Assembly (NCBI GenBank): GCA_026545765.1
Contig: CM048839.1
Span: 91,416,914 to 91,480,913, forward strand
Direction of reading: 5' to 3'
Length of the DNA stretch: 64,000 bases
Source: Plantago major
Lineage: Eukaryota; Streptophyta; Magnoliopsida; Lamiales; Plantaginaceae
The notes beneath the pieces were generated by a model. That model was not told the origin of the DNA. It ran no database searches and saw only the letters and a program-made list of their open reading frames with translations. How positions within the stretch are numbered: position 1 is the stretch's first letter; every line of letters begins with the position of its first letter. Of this stretch, positions 35,492 through 46,918 are shown one piece after another. A program made the translations under genes and the position numbers.

Positions 35492-36221
35492 TGAAAGTGC
35501 AGCTATTTAAGTCATTGTTGTAGCAACATTAATATGACTGTTGCTGCAACAGTTTCAGTCCAGAAAATCTGCACTTTGAAGGACTTAATTAATAATTGAC
35601 TTTTTCACTAACGATAACCTAGTTCCATGTTTGTGATTGTTTGGTTTCAGATAAGGTGCGACTTATATTCAAGAAAGCCATGGAGTCTTAGAAGACAAGA
35701 ATCTGAGGAATTCTTGGAAGTCAATATCTTATGGACTCTTAGAAGATTGAATGATTTGGACTCTTGAAGATAAGGATAAAGATGAAGACTTGATTCTGCG
35801 TATCTACATCAGATTAAAGCATTATAAATACCAGATCAAGTGATGAAGAAGGGCACGAATTGAGAGTTTACAGATTCACAATCATAGTTGTTGTCTTCTC
35901 ATGTTTTACTAGTCTTGGAAGTGTCTAGCTTAGGTACTTCGCAATAACTCATTCCGACTAGTTTAGCGTTTGATCTTTTCTTATTGAAAAGGTTAAACCT
36001 AGTTTGTATAAATCCTCTTCATATAGTGGATATTTTGCCTATGGCCCGGTAGGTATATTTATATACCTGCTAGAAACTTTGTGTTTGCTGTGTTCATTTA
36101 TTTAATTCATTGTGTTCACGATGTGATTGTCATCATGACACTCCTTTGTGATAGCAACATTGCTATTCACAGTTGTGTAACAGTATAGTAACAAAGTCTT
36201 TCAGGTCCTTTATTTCTTTCA
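35492..36221 (+). repeat. 5' LTR
   Basis: 730-bp direct repeat with TG...CA ends and a TATAAATA box at 35823-35830. It differs from the 3' LTR by scattered substitutions and two small replaced patches (around 35700 and 36115-36160). The insertion is fairly recent on an evolutionary scale. Confidence 0.9.
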
Positions 36222-36222
36222 A

Positions 36223-36237
36223 TTGGCATCAAGAGCC
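36223..36237 (+). other. primer-binding site
   Basis: TTGGCATCAAGAGCC starts 1 nt after the 5' LTR and resembles the usual plant copia site TGGTATCAGAGC that pairs with initiator methionine tRNA. Confidence 0.7.
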
Positions 36238-36281
36238 AGGCACCTAATTTATAGGTGTGTTGGACATTGTTACTTCTTGAA

Positions 36282-36659
36282 ATGAATTCTTTCAATCCAA
36301 ATGCGGATAAGTTGCCCATTTTATATGGTTCAAATTATTCCTATTGGAAAATGAGACTAAGAACACATATCAAATCAATTGATATTTGTGCTTGGAAAAC
36401 TGTGGTGGATGGTTACAAGATTCCACAATCAGCACCTAATGCTAATGGTGATGTGATAATCAAACTAGAAAGTCAATGGACAGATGATGAAAGGAAGGAA
36501 TCTTCCTACAATGAGAAAGCTCTCAATGCAATATTCAGTTACATTGATATGCACATGTGTAGAATTATTCAAACCTGTGAAACGGCAAAGGATGCTTGGG
36601 AAACCTTACAAAGTCATTGTGAGGGTCTGAGTAATGATGGGAAACCTTACGAGTTTTGA
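36282..36659 (+). pseudogene. copia gag N-terminal part
   Basis: The frame opens MNSFNPNADKLPILYGSNYS, with YWKMRLRTHIKSIDI and CETAKDAWETLQSHCEG, the usual start of a plant copia gag. It ends prematurely at a TGA after GKPYEF, where it joins unrelated pol sequence. The remaining gag part is found further downstream. Confidence 0.8.
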
Positions 36660-37735
36660 AATGTCAATCTGAGCGATTGCACCAGGGCGAGAATATTCTT
36701 CAAACAGTTGCTCACTGTTCTGCAACAATGATAACACTGATTGACACCAGTTCCTCAGAAGATAGTGATACTGAACAAACAGATGTTGATGACAATGAAT
36801 CAGAAGAGCCAGTCCCAGAACTGGACAATGTCAGAAGAGATCCTCCAGCAAAGATTCGCAAATTGCACCCCCCCTTCCCAAGTGATTGGTGAAGTGAGTG
36901 ATGGTATGCAATTGAGGAGGAAAGCAAGAGTCAACTACAAAGAAATGGTAAGCAACACTGATACGAATTTTCGATGCTTGAATGGTTCTCTTGATCTTCA
37001 TGCAGATTACCCCTTTGAGGAAGAATCTAGCCAAGAGCAATTGGTTGAAGAACTTCAGAAAATGTATGAAGGCATACTGCAGAAACTCAGAGACATGAAG
37101 AAAGTCCTCAGACCTTTAGAGAAGGAAAATCAAAATCTCAAGGAGACTGTTGTTCGTCTAGAAGTGATGTTAACAAAGAAAGATGCTGAGATACACACTT
37201 TGACCAACAAAGTAGATGCCACAGAAGCAATATTTGCAAGATGGAACTCAGGTACTTCTAATCTCGGTAATGTACTTGAACAAGGTAATGATGGTACTAC
37301 TGGTCTTGGCTATTCAAACTCACTTACTACTACTCTTGAGATTGAAAAAGATAAACATACAACTAAGTCTTTTGAATTTTTGAAAGATGCTCCTAAATTT
37401 GTGAAAGAAGGTAGCAAGAAGAGGAAAATCAAGAAAACGTTTGTGTGTCAGTTTTGCTTCAAAACAGGACATAAGAAACCATTTTGTTTTCGATATCTAA
37501 AAGGAAAGGCACCTGACACAGAAAAATCAGCCAATGTTGTTACAACTGTTGCTACAACAGTGAAATCAACATCGACTAAACAGACTTCAACTAAGGGTAA
37601 ATGTAAGCAAGTTTGGATACCTAAAACCAATCTGAGATGTAATGTTGTGTTGTCTGCATTAAGTGCAAAGCAAAAGACCATGTGGTATTTTGATAGTGGT
37701 TGTTCGAGAGCCATGACAGGTACATTCCAAATGAG
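36660..37735 (+). pseudogene. displaced integrase-RT linker, then gag coiled coil, zinc knuckle and protease
   Basis: Three blocks appear in an abnormal order. First, TSSSEDSDTEQTDVDDNE to HPPSQVIGEVSDGMQLRRKA (about 36745-36955) looks like the linker between integrase and reverse transcriptase of copia pol; a run of seven C (about 36868) breaks the frame in it. Then a gag-like coiled coil follows (EELQKMYEGILQKLRDMKK, about 37045-37215) and a CCHC zinc knuckle CQFCFKTGHKKPFC (37447-37488). Then the protease motif WYFDSGCSRAMTG (about 37682-37720). From 36741 to 37943 the frame stays open for 400 codons despite the rearrangement. Confidence 0.7.
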
Positions 37736-38614
37736 TATGATTGGAGAGCTTAATTTCTTCCCTGGATTGCAAATCAAGCAAAGCAAGTCTGGTCTGTTCC
37801 TGTCTCAAGAGAAGTATGCATGTAATTTAGTCAAGAGATTTGGTCTGGATGGTTCCAAGACAAGTTCTTCTCCTATGTCCTCCACATTGAAACTCAAGAA
37901 TGTGATGTTGCGATCCACAATGATACAACGATGGATGCAATGATGGATCCAACTATATCTGAGATCCATGAGAGGCAGTCTTCTGTACTTATCTGCCAGT
38001 CGACCATATATAATGTTCTCTGTATGTGTGTGTGCCAGGTATCAATCCAATCCCCGAACTACTCACTTATCTGCAGTTAAACGAATCCTTAAATACATAT
38101 CCGGAACTGCTAGTTTAGGCTTATGGTACACAAAGGAAACTGACACTAATCTCATTGGGTTCAGTGATTCTGACTGGGCGGGAGATGTAGATGATCGAAA
38201 ATCCACTAGTGGTGGATGTTTTTACTTAGGGAAAAATCTGGTATCATGGTATAGCAAGAAAGCAGGCGTGTTTCCTTGTCCACCTTGAAGTCTGAGTATG
38301 TTGCTGCGGGTAGTTGTGTCACTCAGTTAATCTGGTTAAAAAATATGTTGCATGATTATGGTCTTACGAGTGACACTTTACTTATGTTTTGTGATAACCT
38401 TAGTGCCATTAACATATCTAAGAATCCGGTTCAACATTCACGCACAAAGCATATAGATATTAGGCATCTTTTTCTTAGAGACTTAGTAAATCTCCAAGTT
38501 GTAGACATTCAGCATATAGATACCACAAATCAACTTGCAGACATATTCACAAAACCCTTAGATACCGAGAGATTCTTCAATCTAAGAAGGGCTCTTGGCC
38601 TGTGCATTCATTAG
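37736..38614 (+). pseudogene. reverse transcriptase end and RNase H of copia pol
   Basis: The protease joins in frame to MIGELNFFPGLQIKQSKSG, the C-terminal part of copia reverse transcriptase, so integrase and most of the polymerase are deleted. RNase H follows: GFSDSDWAGDVDDRKSTSGG, then a frameshift near 38275, then SEYVAAGSCVTQLIWLK, FCDNLSAINISKNPVQHS, ADIFTKPL and a stop at 38614. Stops near 37945 also break continuity. Confidence 0.8.
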
Positions 38615-38855
38615 GTACACTGTTACTGCCACTGTTATCTTAACATCACAGATCAACAGTGTGGTATTTGCTTGTGATGTGTGTCTTATTGCCTGCATCT
38701 TGTCTTTTTCTTGTGTGTTTTGCGTTTGTCTAAGTCCATGCATTTGTTATGACCTGGTTTACTGTCAGCCTCTTCTCTTTCAATGTCTTGAGAACCTTGT
38801 TTTCTTTGTCTTCCTGGCTACCTCCTCTAATCTTGTCATATTGTGAAAGCAACTA

Positions 38856-38932
38856 AAAAGAGCCCAATGGTGGTCACAAAAGAGCCCAATGATGGCCAAC
38901 CAAGAAGAGCCCAATGGGGGCCAATGTTTTGT
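38856..38932 (+). repeat. three imperfect copies of an AAGAGCCCAATG-based unit
   Basis: AAGAGCCCAATG is followed each time by a TGGTC- or TGGCC-like tail, three times in tandem with a spacing of about 24-27 nt, inside the retroelement after RNase H. Confidence 0.7.
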
Positions 38933-39648
38933 TGAGTAATGCTATGAGTTGCATACGACTTAAATAAGTCCCTCGATTCTCGAAGTCTACATTGAATCAC
39001 TTTAGCACTCAGTTCTGTTTGTGCTATTCTACCATATGCTAAAAGTCGGTATACGCCTTCACTCGCATAAGCTTGGCTTTGGGCCGGGATTCATGCGCGT
39101 TCAATTATTTGACATGGTTCACGACTTTTAGTCACCCCTAATAGCTACGAATAGAGGCCTCAACCGATTGCTTTGTTTTAATTTTAATTTACAAAGAGGA
39201 GATGGGAGCTTGGTTACATATCTTTCTTGATGTTGTTTAGGGTGTTGTCTTGATAGTATATTTGGTCAAGATAGAATCTTGCATGATTTAAGCGTTTTTA
39301 GGAGTTTGCCTTAAGGGGGAGATTTATTTGGTCCGTGTTGTTCTTCCTGTGGGAAAGGGTGTTGGAGTAACTGTTGGTCCAACAGTGAGTCTTGGGAATC
39401 TGTTCTGTTCGACCTCTAAAATGATACCAGGAGTTCTCTTAAGTTTAATTATCTATTATGACTTGGTATTTTTGAGAGTTTATGTCTTTCAGAACTTTTG
39501 GATACTTGTTTCTCTCCAAGTGCTATAATTCTTGACTTATCAGGTGACACCTAAGTGTCTTTGTTCAGATCTTGTATTTTTCAGGATTCTTTTAGCTTTG
39601 GATACTTGACGACTTTTTATCCAGATTCAAACTCTCTGTCAACAGTTG

Positions 39649-39819
39649 CAATTTAAGCCACACACTACAGTCCAAGTGGTTCCAGATCCAGGCAATGTTG
39701 CTCAGACAGTTGCTGCAACATTTCCCTTACCAGTTCTTCAACGTCCCCTGATTCAAGCTGATCAGATGCTTATGGATCAAATTACTCGGATAGATGATCA
39801 AGTTCAGGATCTCTTTTAA
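39649..39819 (+). pseudogene. C-terminal remnant of a third (env-position) ORF
   Basis: A 57-codon frame reads QFKPHTTVQVVPDPGNVAQT, then VAATFPLPVLQRPLIQADQM and ends IDDQVQDLF before TAA. It lies between RNase H and the 3' LTR, followed by the purine tract ACAAGGGGGAGAA. Position and composition suggest the end of the extra ORF carried by Sirevirus-type elements. Confidence 0.4.
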
Positions 39820-40000
39820 GAGTGTCAGACTCTGGTTTCTCTCCTTTCCTCACAACAAGGGGGAGAATGTGTCTTTGTTTTGTTTTGTTTCTTTAAAAAA
39901 AAAAAAAAATGTGTGTTGAAGTATTTGTGTTATTTCTAGTCATGTTCCTTCTGTCTAACATGTCACTAGGTGTTGTGAAGAAAGGCATTAAGGAGGAGAA

Positions 40001-40710
40001 TGAAAGTGCAGCTGTTTAAGTCATTGTTGTAGCAACATTAATATGACTGTTGCGGCAACAGTTTCAGTCCAGAAAATCTGCACTTTGAAGGACTTAATTA
40101 ATAATTGCCTTTTTCACTAACGATAACCTAGTTCCATATTTGTGATTGTTTGGTTTCAGATAAGGTGTGACTTATATTCAAGAAAGCCATGGAGTCTTAG
40201 AAGACAAGATACAAGGGACTCTTGGAAGTCAATATCTTATGGACTCTTAGAAGATTGAATGATTTGGACTCTTGAAGATAAGGATAAAGATGAAGACTTG
40301 ATTCTGCGTATCTACATCAGATTAAAGCATTATAAATACCAGATCAAGTGATGAAGAAGGGCACGAATTGAGAGTTTACAGATTCACAATCATAGTTGTT
40401 GTCTTCTCATGTTTTACTAGTCTTGGAAGTGTCTAGCTTAGGTACTTCGCAATAACTCATTCCGACTAGTTTAGCGTTTGATCTTTTCTTATTGAAAAGG
40501 TTAAACCTAGTTTGTATAAATCCTCTTCATATAGTGGATATTTTGCCTATGGCCCGGTAGGTATATTTATATACCTGCTAGAAACTTTGTGTTTGCTGTG
40601 TTCGTTTATTTAATTCCGCTGTGTTCATTGATTGATTTATCGTGATAGCATTGCTATTCACATTATTAATAAGATAGTAACAAAGTCCTTCAGGTCCTTT
40701 ATTTCTTTCA
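40001..40710 (+). repeat. 3' LTR
   Basis: 710-bp partner of the 5' LTR with the same termini and a TATAAATA box at 40331-40338. It is preceded by the purine tract AAGGAGGAGAA and followed by the ATAAG target duplication. Confidence 0.9.
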
Positions 40711-41847
40711 ATAAGTAAGTTTGGAACGTAACAAGTAGATATATAAACCCACATATTTTCATATTATCAAATGTTTTGCGGATATTAAAATTCAAATATA
40801 CAACAATATTGATGGGTGGTTTTTCGCGTGATATGCTAACATCATAGACCTGCATATCATTTTTGTACATTATGTACCTACTCATACCTGCACAGATGCA
40901 CCTTGTCCCTTTACTCATTAACGCACAAAAAAACTCATCATTGGATCACCAAATCCCTCTCCTACTTTAACACCCATGTAATCCCACAAAACAACAACAA
41001 AGAATAAATTATTGATGTCTTAAATATTGTTCCGAAAATATGTAGGACGGCATTAACTGGATGGAGAGACTATCACTTATAAAGTGTAACACATCAAATG
41101 TTATTTGAAATAAAATCATATATTAACTCTTTATGCATGATAAATTTTTATTTTCATATTTTTAATATTCTACTTAACGGTTATTCTAACTTTGGAGCCC
41201 CCGAAATTTTGAGGCCTTACAAGAGTGGAGATTGTATGGCTCAAGATCAGCATTGACGCTCTCCTATTATGAGTACCGTTTTTAATCCCGTTAACATTTC
41301 TAAAACGATGTAGGTTAGATGAATTGGACATTACAAAATGGCATAGGCTCCACATAAAGATGTCAAGAAAGTAAAATATAACTAGCAAAGTCGATTTTGA
41401 TCAATCATGTATGCGTTTTATATAATAGAAGTTAATTGGGAATCACTCTTTTGTTTTTTTGTTTCTTTGATTGATACGATATTTCCAATTGATCTTTCGC
41501 TATTTGAGCTAGTGGACATTAATAACTTGCTTGTGGTAACAAGGAATAAGTACAGAGTAGTAGAGAAATGAAAGAAAAATTAATACGTACGGCAAGTTTC
41601 AAGATATGCTTTGGATCAGGAGCCGTAGACCAATCTTGAATTTGAGCCATCCATGTATAGTTGCGTCGTATCAAATTAAGGTTTCAATTTATATATAACA
41701 ATGATTGCGGGTTAACGTTAATATTTAATTTAAAAGGACGTCGAACTATGTTAACAAAATAAACGTCGATATTTTCAAGCAAACTATCTGCTATTTTCCC
41801 CATTCCGGTCCAAGCACAAGATGCATTTTATTGTTTATTAACAATAT
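40711..41847. other. intergenic, nothing recognised
   Basis: AT-rich spacer between two retroelements. Short frames only. Confidence 0.4.
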
Positions 41848-42043
41848 TGTTAAAAAAATAACTGTAGTGTTATTCTGTGTATTAAACTGATAGTACATGG
41901 AAGTATATATACAAGTATGATAGAATCTTCTAGAGCTTATCTACAACGTATTTGACTACACGTAGAAGAATATTTACAACATATAATATTTCATCTAGTA
42001 AAAGTCTAACGAGATACAAACTCGTGTATATTTATCTTTAACA
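41848..42043 (-). repeat. 3' LTR of the minus-strand copia element
   Basis: Left LTR, 196 bp, adjoining a purine tract at 42044-42052 on its inner side. Confidence 0.65.
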
Positions 42044-45000
42044 CTCCCTTTAAATGAATATGAGTTGGTGATCGTTGGTACTTGATACGCTGTGAGAATA
42101 CTGCCTCATTAAAAACCTTGCTAAGAAAAATCTAGTGGGATAAAAACTCAGTCAAGGGAAAAAGAGTGCAGTGCGTATCCATCTCCCCTGATTTATGCAT
42201 CACTGTATTTCTTCAAACCGCTGTAATTTCAATCTTGCAAACCAACTTCCCAAATGATGATGTCGGGTGTAATATGGCTGAGCAAATCTTCAAATATGTT
42301 GTACTTCGATGGAATCTTCTTCTCATAGATAATGGCGGGGAAGAACTTCTATAATATGTGCCATGTCTTCTTTAGGAAGAACTTTTCAAATACTTGAAAT
42401 ATCATATAGTCTCAAAATGCCATAACAACGACTCTCCATTATATTGTAAAGACATCCAAGAAGCCCATAACTCTTATCTTTACCAAACAATTTCACGATC
42501 ATGGAAAATGGATATATATATATATGCACTTAGCACTTATAATGTTGCCTCGTTAAAAACTTCGCTAGGAAAAATTCAATGGGATAAAAACCTAGAAAGG
42601 GAAAAAGAGTGCAACCATTTCTCATTAAATGTGCGAAATTAGTCATTATTGCTCGACATCCATTAATTCATGTACCTTCTTCAGGTAGTATAGTAAGGAT
42701 TATTGTAGCTCTTGATAGCTCAACTGGTTTTGGTACTTCTGAACCATGTGAATCTCAAGGATAATAAGAATACTCCTAAGAATCCCTTACATGTTCAAAC
42801 TTCAGGTTGAGCTAACATTGGTGTAACCAATAGCACTCTTCATGAGTCATGAGCATCATATCTCATACTTCACTAATTCATAAAGGTTTACATATATGAA
42901 ACCTTAGTTCCTCAAGAACTTTCCATATTCAATTCATGTTCGCCGACATGATACTTTTAGTGTACTTTTGGGACTAACTTCCGGAGATGATATCTCCCCT
43001 CATTGAACTTTCCCAAATCATATGGCATGTATGTCAAATCAGTCACAATTCATGTATAGACCTGCGGGTTAGTCAGAGTGATAACATTCAATATAAGAAT
43101 AAACATGTCAATATGCAACATAATGCCTAAGGATACTAGAAAAACTAAATAATGTAAACTATGCATGGATAAACATATTATGATCATATGATGCAATGCT
43201 TAGTATCTAAATGCACATGCCTTTTGACTCGATAAACAATAGGTACTGTACGGATTTAGAATTCGTTTGATCAAAAGGACCTCAAGTCCACGAGCTCATT
43301 TTCTATCATCATCATGATGTCATCGAATGGACTCACATGTAAGATCCCCATTTACATGTCCATCGATTTCGCATATGCTTATTCATTTCTCTCGGTTCCA
43401 TGTACACCGGTATATCATATCTCTTTACTAGATTTTCAAGTCAGTACTGATCATCGATATCTGAATATTGTTTGTCGGTACCATTTCCTTTCATATATGC
43501 CATAAATTCAGATATCCATGCCATTCATGGCATTCATTACTCCTCAAGAGTACCAACTATTTTTTCTTGCTAATCCTTTTGTATTGTACCTAGCACCGGA
43601 ACTGCATTTCACTGATGTGAATGAATCATTAGTACAATAGGGCAAGATATCTCAATATCCAACACATACAATTCTATAATCAATATGCAACTCTGTACGC
43701 CTCAAAATATAGGGTCATAGCGGGTTAACATTCAAATCATAAAATTTTATGTTTGAACATATCTTGATATAGTAACATGAAGCTGAATATTTAGTTTAAG
43801 TTTGAACTTTCAAATATATGGGGATCAATTCGCTCTACGAATTTATTTTTACCAGCTTATTCATGTTCTTCCTCCCCTAAGCTGGGAAAAACTAGCTCAT
43901 ACTAGTTATAAGGGCTCAAAATAGAAATTATCATACCCAGCTTAGATAATCATATAGGCATACAAAGTATGCTTCATGCATAGTTCTCTGCGAAGAACGA
44001 TATGATAGGGAGTCAATATATTTGCCCAGTTGGATTTTCTTGTGCTGAAAATAAATTTGCCCTTAAATTGTAGATCATATTTTTGGGTTTCCGGCCACTT
44101 ATATATCAATCACTGTCAACTTTAAAAGTGTGACTTTTGCTCATTTCAAGATCTCCATAATCATGCTTCATCTCAGTGTTGTGTCTTGCCATAATAATAA
44201 TTACAACATGAGAAAGCTTTTAGCACATAATCATAAACTTCTGTTTCACAACAACGGGTACTTATGCCCGGATGGCCTAATTTGTCACATTGAGATCATC
44301 TCTCATACATCACTTGTATTTGGCCTTTCAATAATGTGACAACTGTACACAGTTGATGTGCCTTTTATAATTGGCAAGACAAATAATGTCAATTCTTTCA
44401 AGAATTTAGTCAAATATATGTTCTCGAGCACACAGTTTTGTGAGAGTAAAAACTCTTGTATGATACGAAATCAAGCCATACACTTTCGTTTTGTCTTCTT
44501 AACATAATCCATCTCTGGAGTGTATATATAAACTTGAGCATTTACAATATTATGCTCCCCTCAAATGCTCATGGTACCTTTAATATTTTACCAATTCCAT
44601 GTTGGTAATCATATATATCTCACAAGATATGACAAGCTTTAAAAGTACTATCCAACACTATATCCAAGCATATTTTGGCCTCGTTTGCCTCAAGCAATTA
44701 CTCATGATTTTTTCACGATATTGCTACTGTATTAGCATACTAGAGGCATGAAAAGTAGTGTATGTTTTTTCCTAGCATATCATCATCATTAACTGTCTCA
44801 CAACATAAGTGATTTTGATATATTCAACTACGCCGGTTACATCGTTGAATATGATGTGCATAATATATCCCAACAACGACGGTTGGTTATTCCATACTTC
44901 TTTAGAATTTCGAAAACTAAATCATCAATTCTTGACCACTTCTGATTTATGATGTTTTGTATCACATATTCATTTTAGGGAATATATGGTAAATTATCTT

Positions 45001-45894
45001 CAATATTACATATAATAATATATAATAGAATGAAGAATAAATAAAATAATTAAACTTATCTTGTCTGATGATCAATGAAATTTGAACTTGGATGATGCGT
45101 ACCTATAGCTCGATCTAGGAAATTGCCACACTTTGCAATCATCGAAGCAAAAATGGATTAGACAAGTTAGAACTTCAATATATGCTTGAGATTTAATTGA
45201 ATAGCATATTGCAACAAAGTAATGAAAACATTATTTAATGAATAATATATTGCAAGATTGTAAAGAAAAAGGATATGATGAAGGATTTGCGTATGTTATA
45301 TTTTAATCTACGTTCGATTCGGTTTAGTTCGAATTTAGTTATATTTTATCTATAATTCGATTCGTTTAAGAATTTCAGTTGAAAATAACAGAGTCTAAGA
45401 GTTATTAATTGCAATCAGTAAGCGGTGCCCATGAGTTTGAGATTTGGTAATCTTTGAGTTGCTTCACGAGTTTTGACCGGATACGATTCGCTGCTGCAGA
45501 ATTTTATTTGGACCGTCCGGTCGGAGCTCCAAGACAGATCATTACCAACCTACATGTCAATTGTCATGAAAAGATAATAAGTAGATGATAGTCAAGTAAT
45601 TGACAATGCCGATTAATAGTCATGCATAAAATTGAATTAGATAAAGTAAGAGTAATTAATAAAATTGAATTAGATAAAGTAAGAGTAATTAATTAAACTG
45701 AGTAATAATATGTAAGACTGTAACAATGGGCTGGCTCTTGAAATTGAAGTAATCATGATCATCCATTTATCTGCACCGTTTCCAAATTCTGTTTGTGATA
45801 CACGAACCACCATCCAATGAAATAATGAAGGGCTCGGACTCGCCGTACCAATGTATATGTCGGAGGACTATTTCCATTCAATGGTTGAGCACTA

Positions 45895-45908
45895 TCGTGC
45901 TGATAACG
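45895..45908 (-). other. primer-binding site of the minus-strand copia element
   Basis: On the minus strand the sequence directly after the LTR is CGTTATCAGCACGA, a motif repeatedly seen next to plant copia LTRs and thought to pair with an internal part of initiator tRNA-Met. Confidence 0.5.
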
Positions 45909-46056
45909 TGTTGAGAAATAATTGTAGTGTTATTCTGTGTATTAAATTGATATCTACAACGTATTTGACTACATCTAGAAGAGTATTTACAATATATAAT
46001 ACTTCATCTAGTAAAAGTCTAACGAGATACAAACTCGTGTACATTTATCTCTAACA
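45909..46056 (-). repeat. 5' LTR of the minus-strand copia element
   Basis: Right LTR, 148 bp, lacking about 45 bp present in the left copy. Its inner side abuts the primer-binding-site motif at 45895-45908. Confidence 0.65.
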
Positions 46057-46199
46057 AAGATGCATTTATTATTTACTATAAAATTTTAAGCCGTAAATAT
46101 AAAATGTTGAACTATAAGAAAGTCAATGTGGGAAGCTTATGCTAGGACGAAGGAAGTATGTTATTAACAAGATGCATTTATTGTTTATTAAAAACAATA

Positions 46200-46451
46200 C
46201 TCCATCCGTCCCGTAGAACTTCATATATTTGTCATTTTCAGTTGTCTCACAGAACTTTATGTATTATCAAAAAATGAACTTACCCAACACCCAACAAATA
46301 ATAAAAAAATATATCAACTTTACACACACATTAAACATTTTGCCACAAAAGTACACTTTTCCCTCATTTTTAATATATCATCGTTACTTTAAGTTTTCAC
46401 ATAAAACTGCACGTTAACCCTAATATATGAAGTTCTTCGGGACGAAGGGAG
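46200..46451. mobile_element. Stowaway-like MITE (family 1, copy a)
   Basis: The ends CTCCATCCGTCCCGTAGAAC and (inverted) GTTCTTCGGGACGAAGGGAG are flanked by TA on both sides. The 252-bp interior is homologous to the element at 58766-59016 (for example ACCCAACACCCAACAAATAA and ATAAAACTGCACG). Confidence 0.85.
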
Positions 46452-46918
46452 TAAAGTTATTAACCACCTAAGTTTTAAGTATTAACCCTAATTTTTTATC
46501 ATTATCATAGACGGTCGAATTACTCAATTTCGATTCACCGTAGGCGGTCTGACTTACTCTAAGTTCTAATCAGTTTTCATTAAATATCCTTGTATCTGAG
46601 CTAGAACAAGCTCGAGCTTTACCTGGCTGTTTGAAAAGCGATTAAAATCGAAAAAATCAAGTTAACATAAGTATTTTTAGGTGTTTTTAACCTGATTTTA
46701 TTGATTTTAGTCGCTTGTCAATCAAGCACGTACATGTTAAAATCTTTCTTCGAGGACTCTGTTAGGCAAAACAAGTTGATAAGGTAGTTGGTAACTAATA
46801 AGTTAGATGATAGTTGATAAGGTAGATGATTAGGTAGCTGATAAGTTAGTCGATTTTCATGGAGGTTTAAGGTAAATTAATTAGCTCATAAGCTAGCTGG
46901 TTTGCGAAATATAGTATA
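46452..46918. other. intergenic with Tourist-like motifs
   Basis: Contains ACTCTGTTAGGCAAAAC and several GTTGATAAGGTAG-type motifs (46755-46890) resembling the interior of the Tourist-like MITE at 12294-12560 in inverse orientation. Boundaries could not be set. Confidence 0.35.

Larger units (their letters stand above)
35492..40710 (+). mobile_element. Sirevirus-like Ty1/copia retrotransposon, internally rearranged
   Basis: Two near-identical LTRs (35492-36221 and 40001-40710) start TGAAAGTGCAGCT and end TTATTTCTTTCA. Both outer ends are flanked by ATAAG, a perfect 5-bp target-site duplication. A primer-binding site (TTGGCATCAAGAGCC, complementary to initiator tRNA-Met with mismatches) follows the 5' LTR. 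Purine-rich tracts occur near 39313, 39856 and 39990, just before the 3' LTR. The interior encodes gag, zinc knuckle, protease, the end of reverse transcriptase and RNase H, but integrase and most of the reverse transcriptase are missing and one segment is out of order. Multiple purine tracts plus a third-ORF remnant suggest the Sirevirus lineage. The element is non-autonomous as it stands. Confidence 0.9.
41848..46056 (-). mobile_element. old minus-strand Ty1/copia element, coding region eroded
   Basis: Related direct repeats at 41848-42043 (196 bp) and 45909-46056 (148 bp, with an internal deletion) have TGTT...AACA ends, for example GTCTAACGAGATACAAACTC in both. On the minus strand the right copy is followed directly by CGTTATCAGCACGATAG (a primer-binding-site motif), and the left copy is preceded by CATTTAAAGGGAG (polypurine tract), fixing the orientation. 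The flanks AATAT and AAGAT match at four of five bases. A degraded GAG-pre-integrase motif (CDKLGHPGIS) is readable near 44245-44290. Two copies of a common post-pol phrase (CTCGTTAAAAACTTCGC-like) lie at about 42103 and 42546. No long frame survives. Confidence 0.65.
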
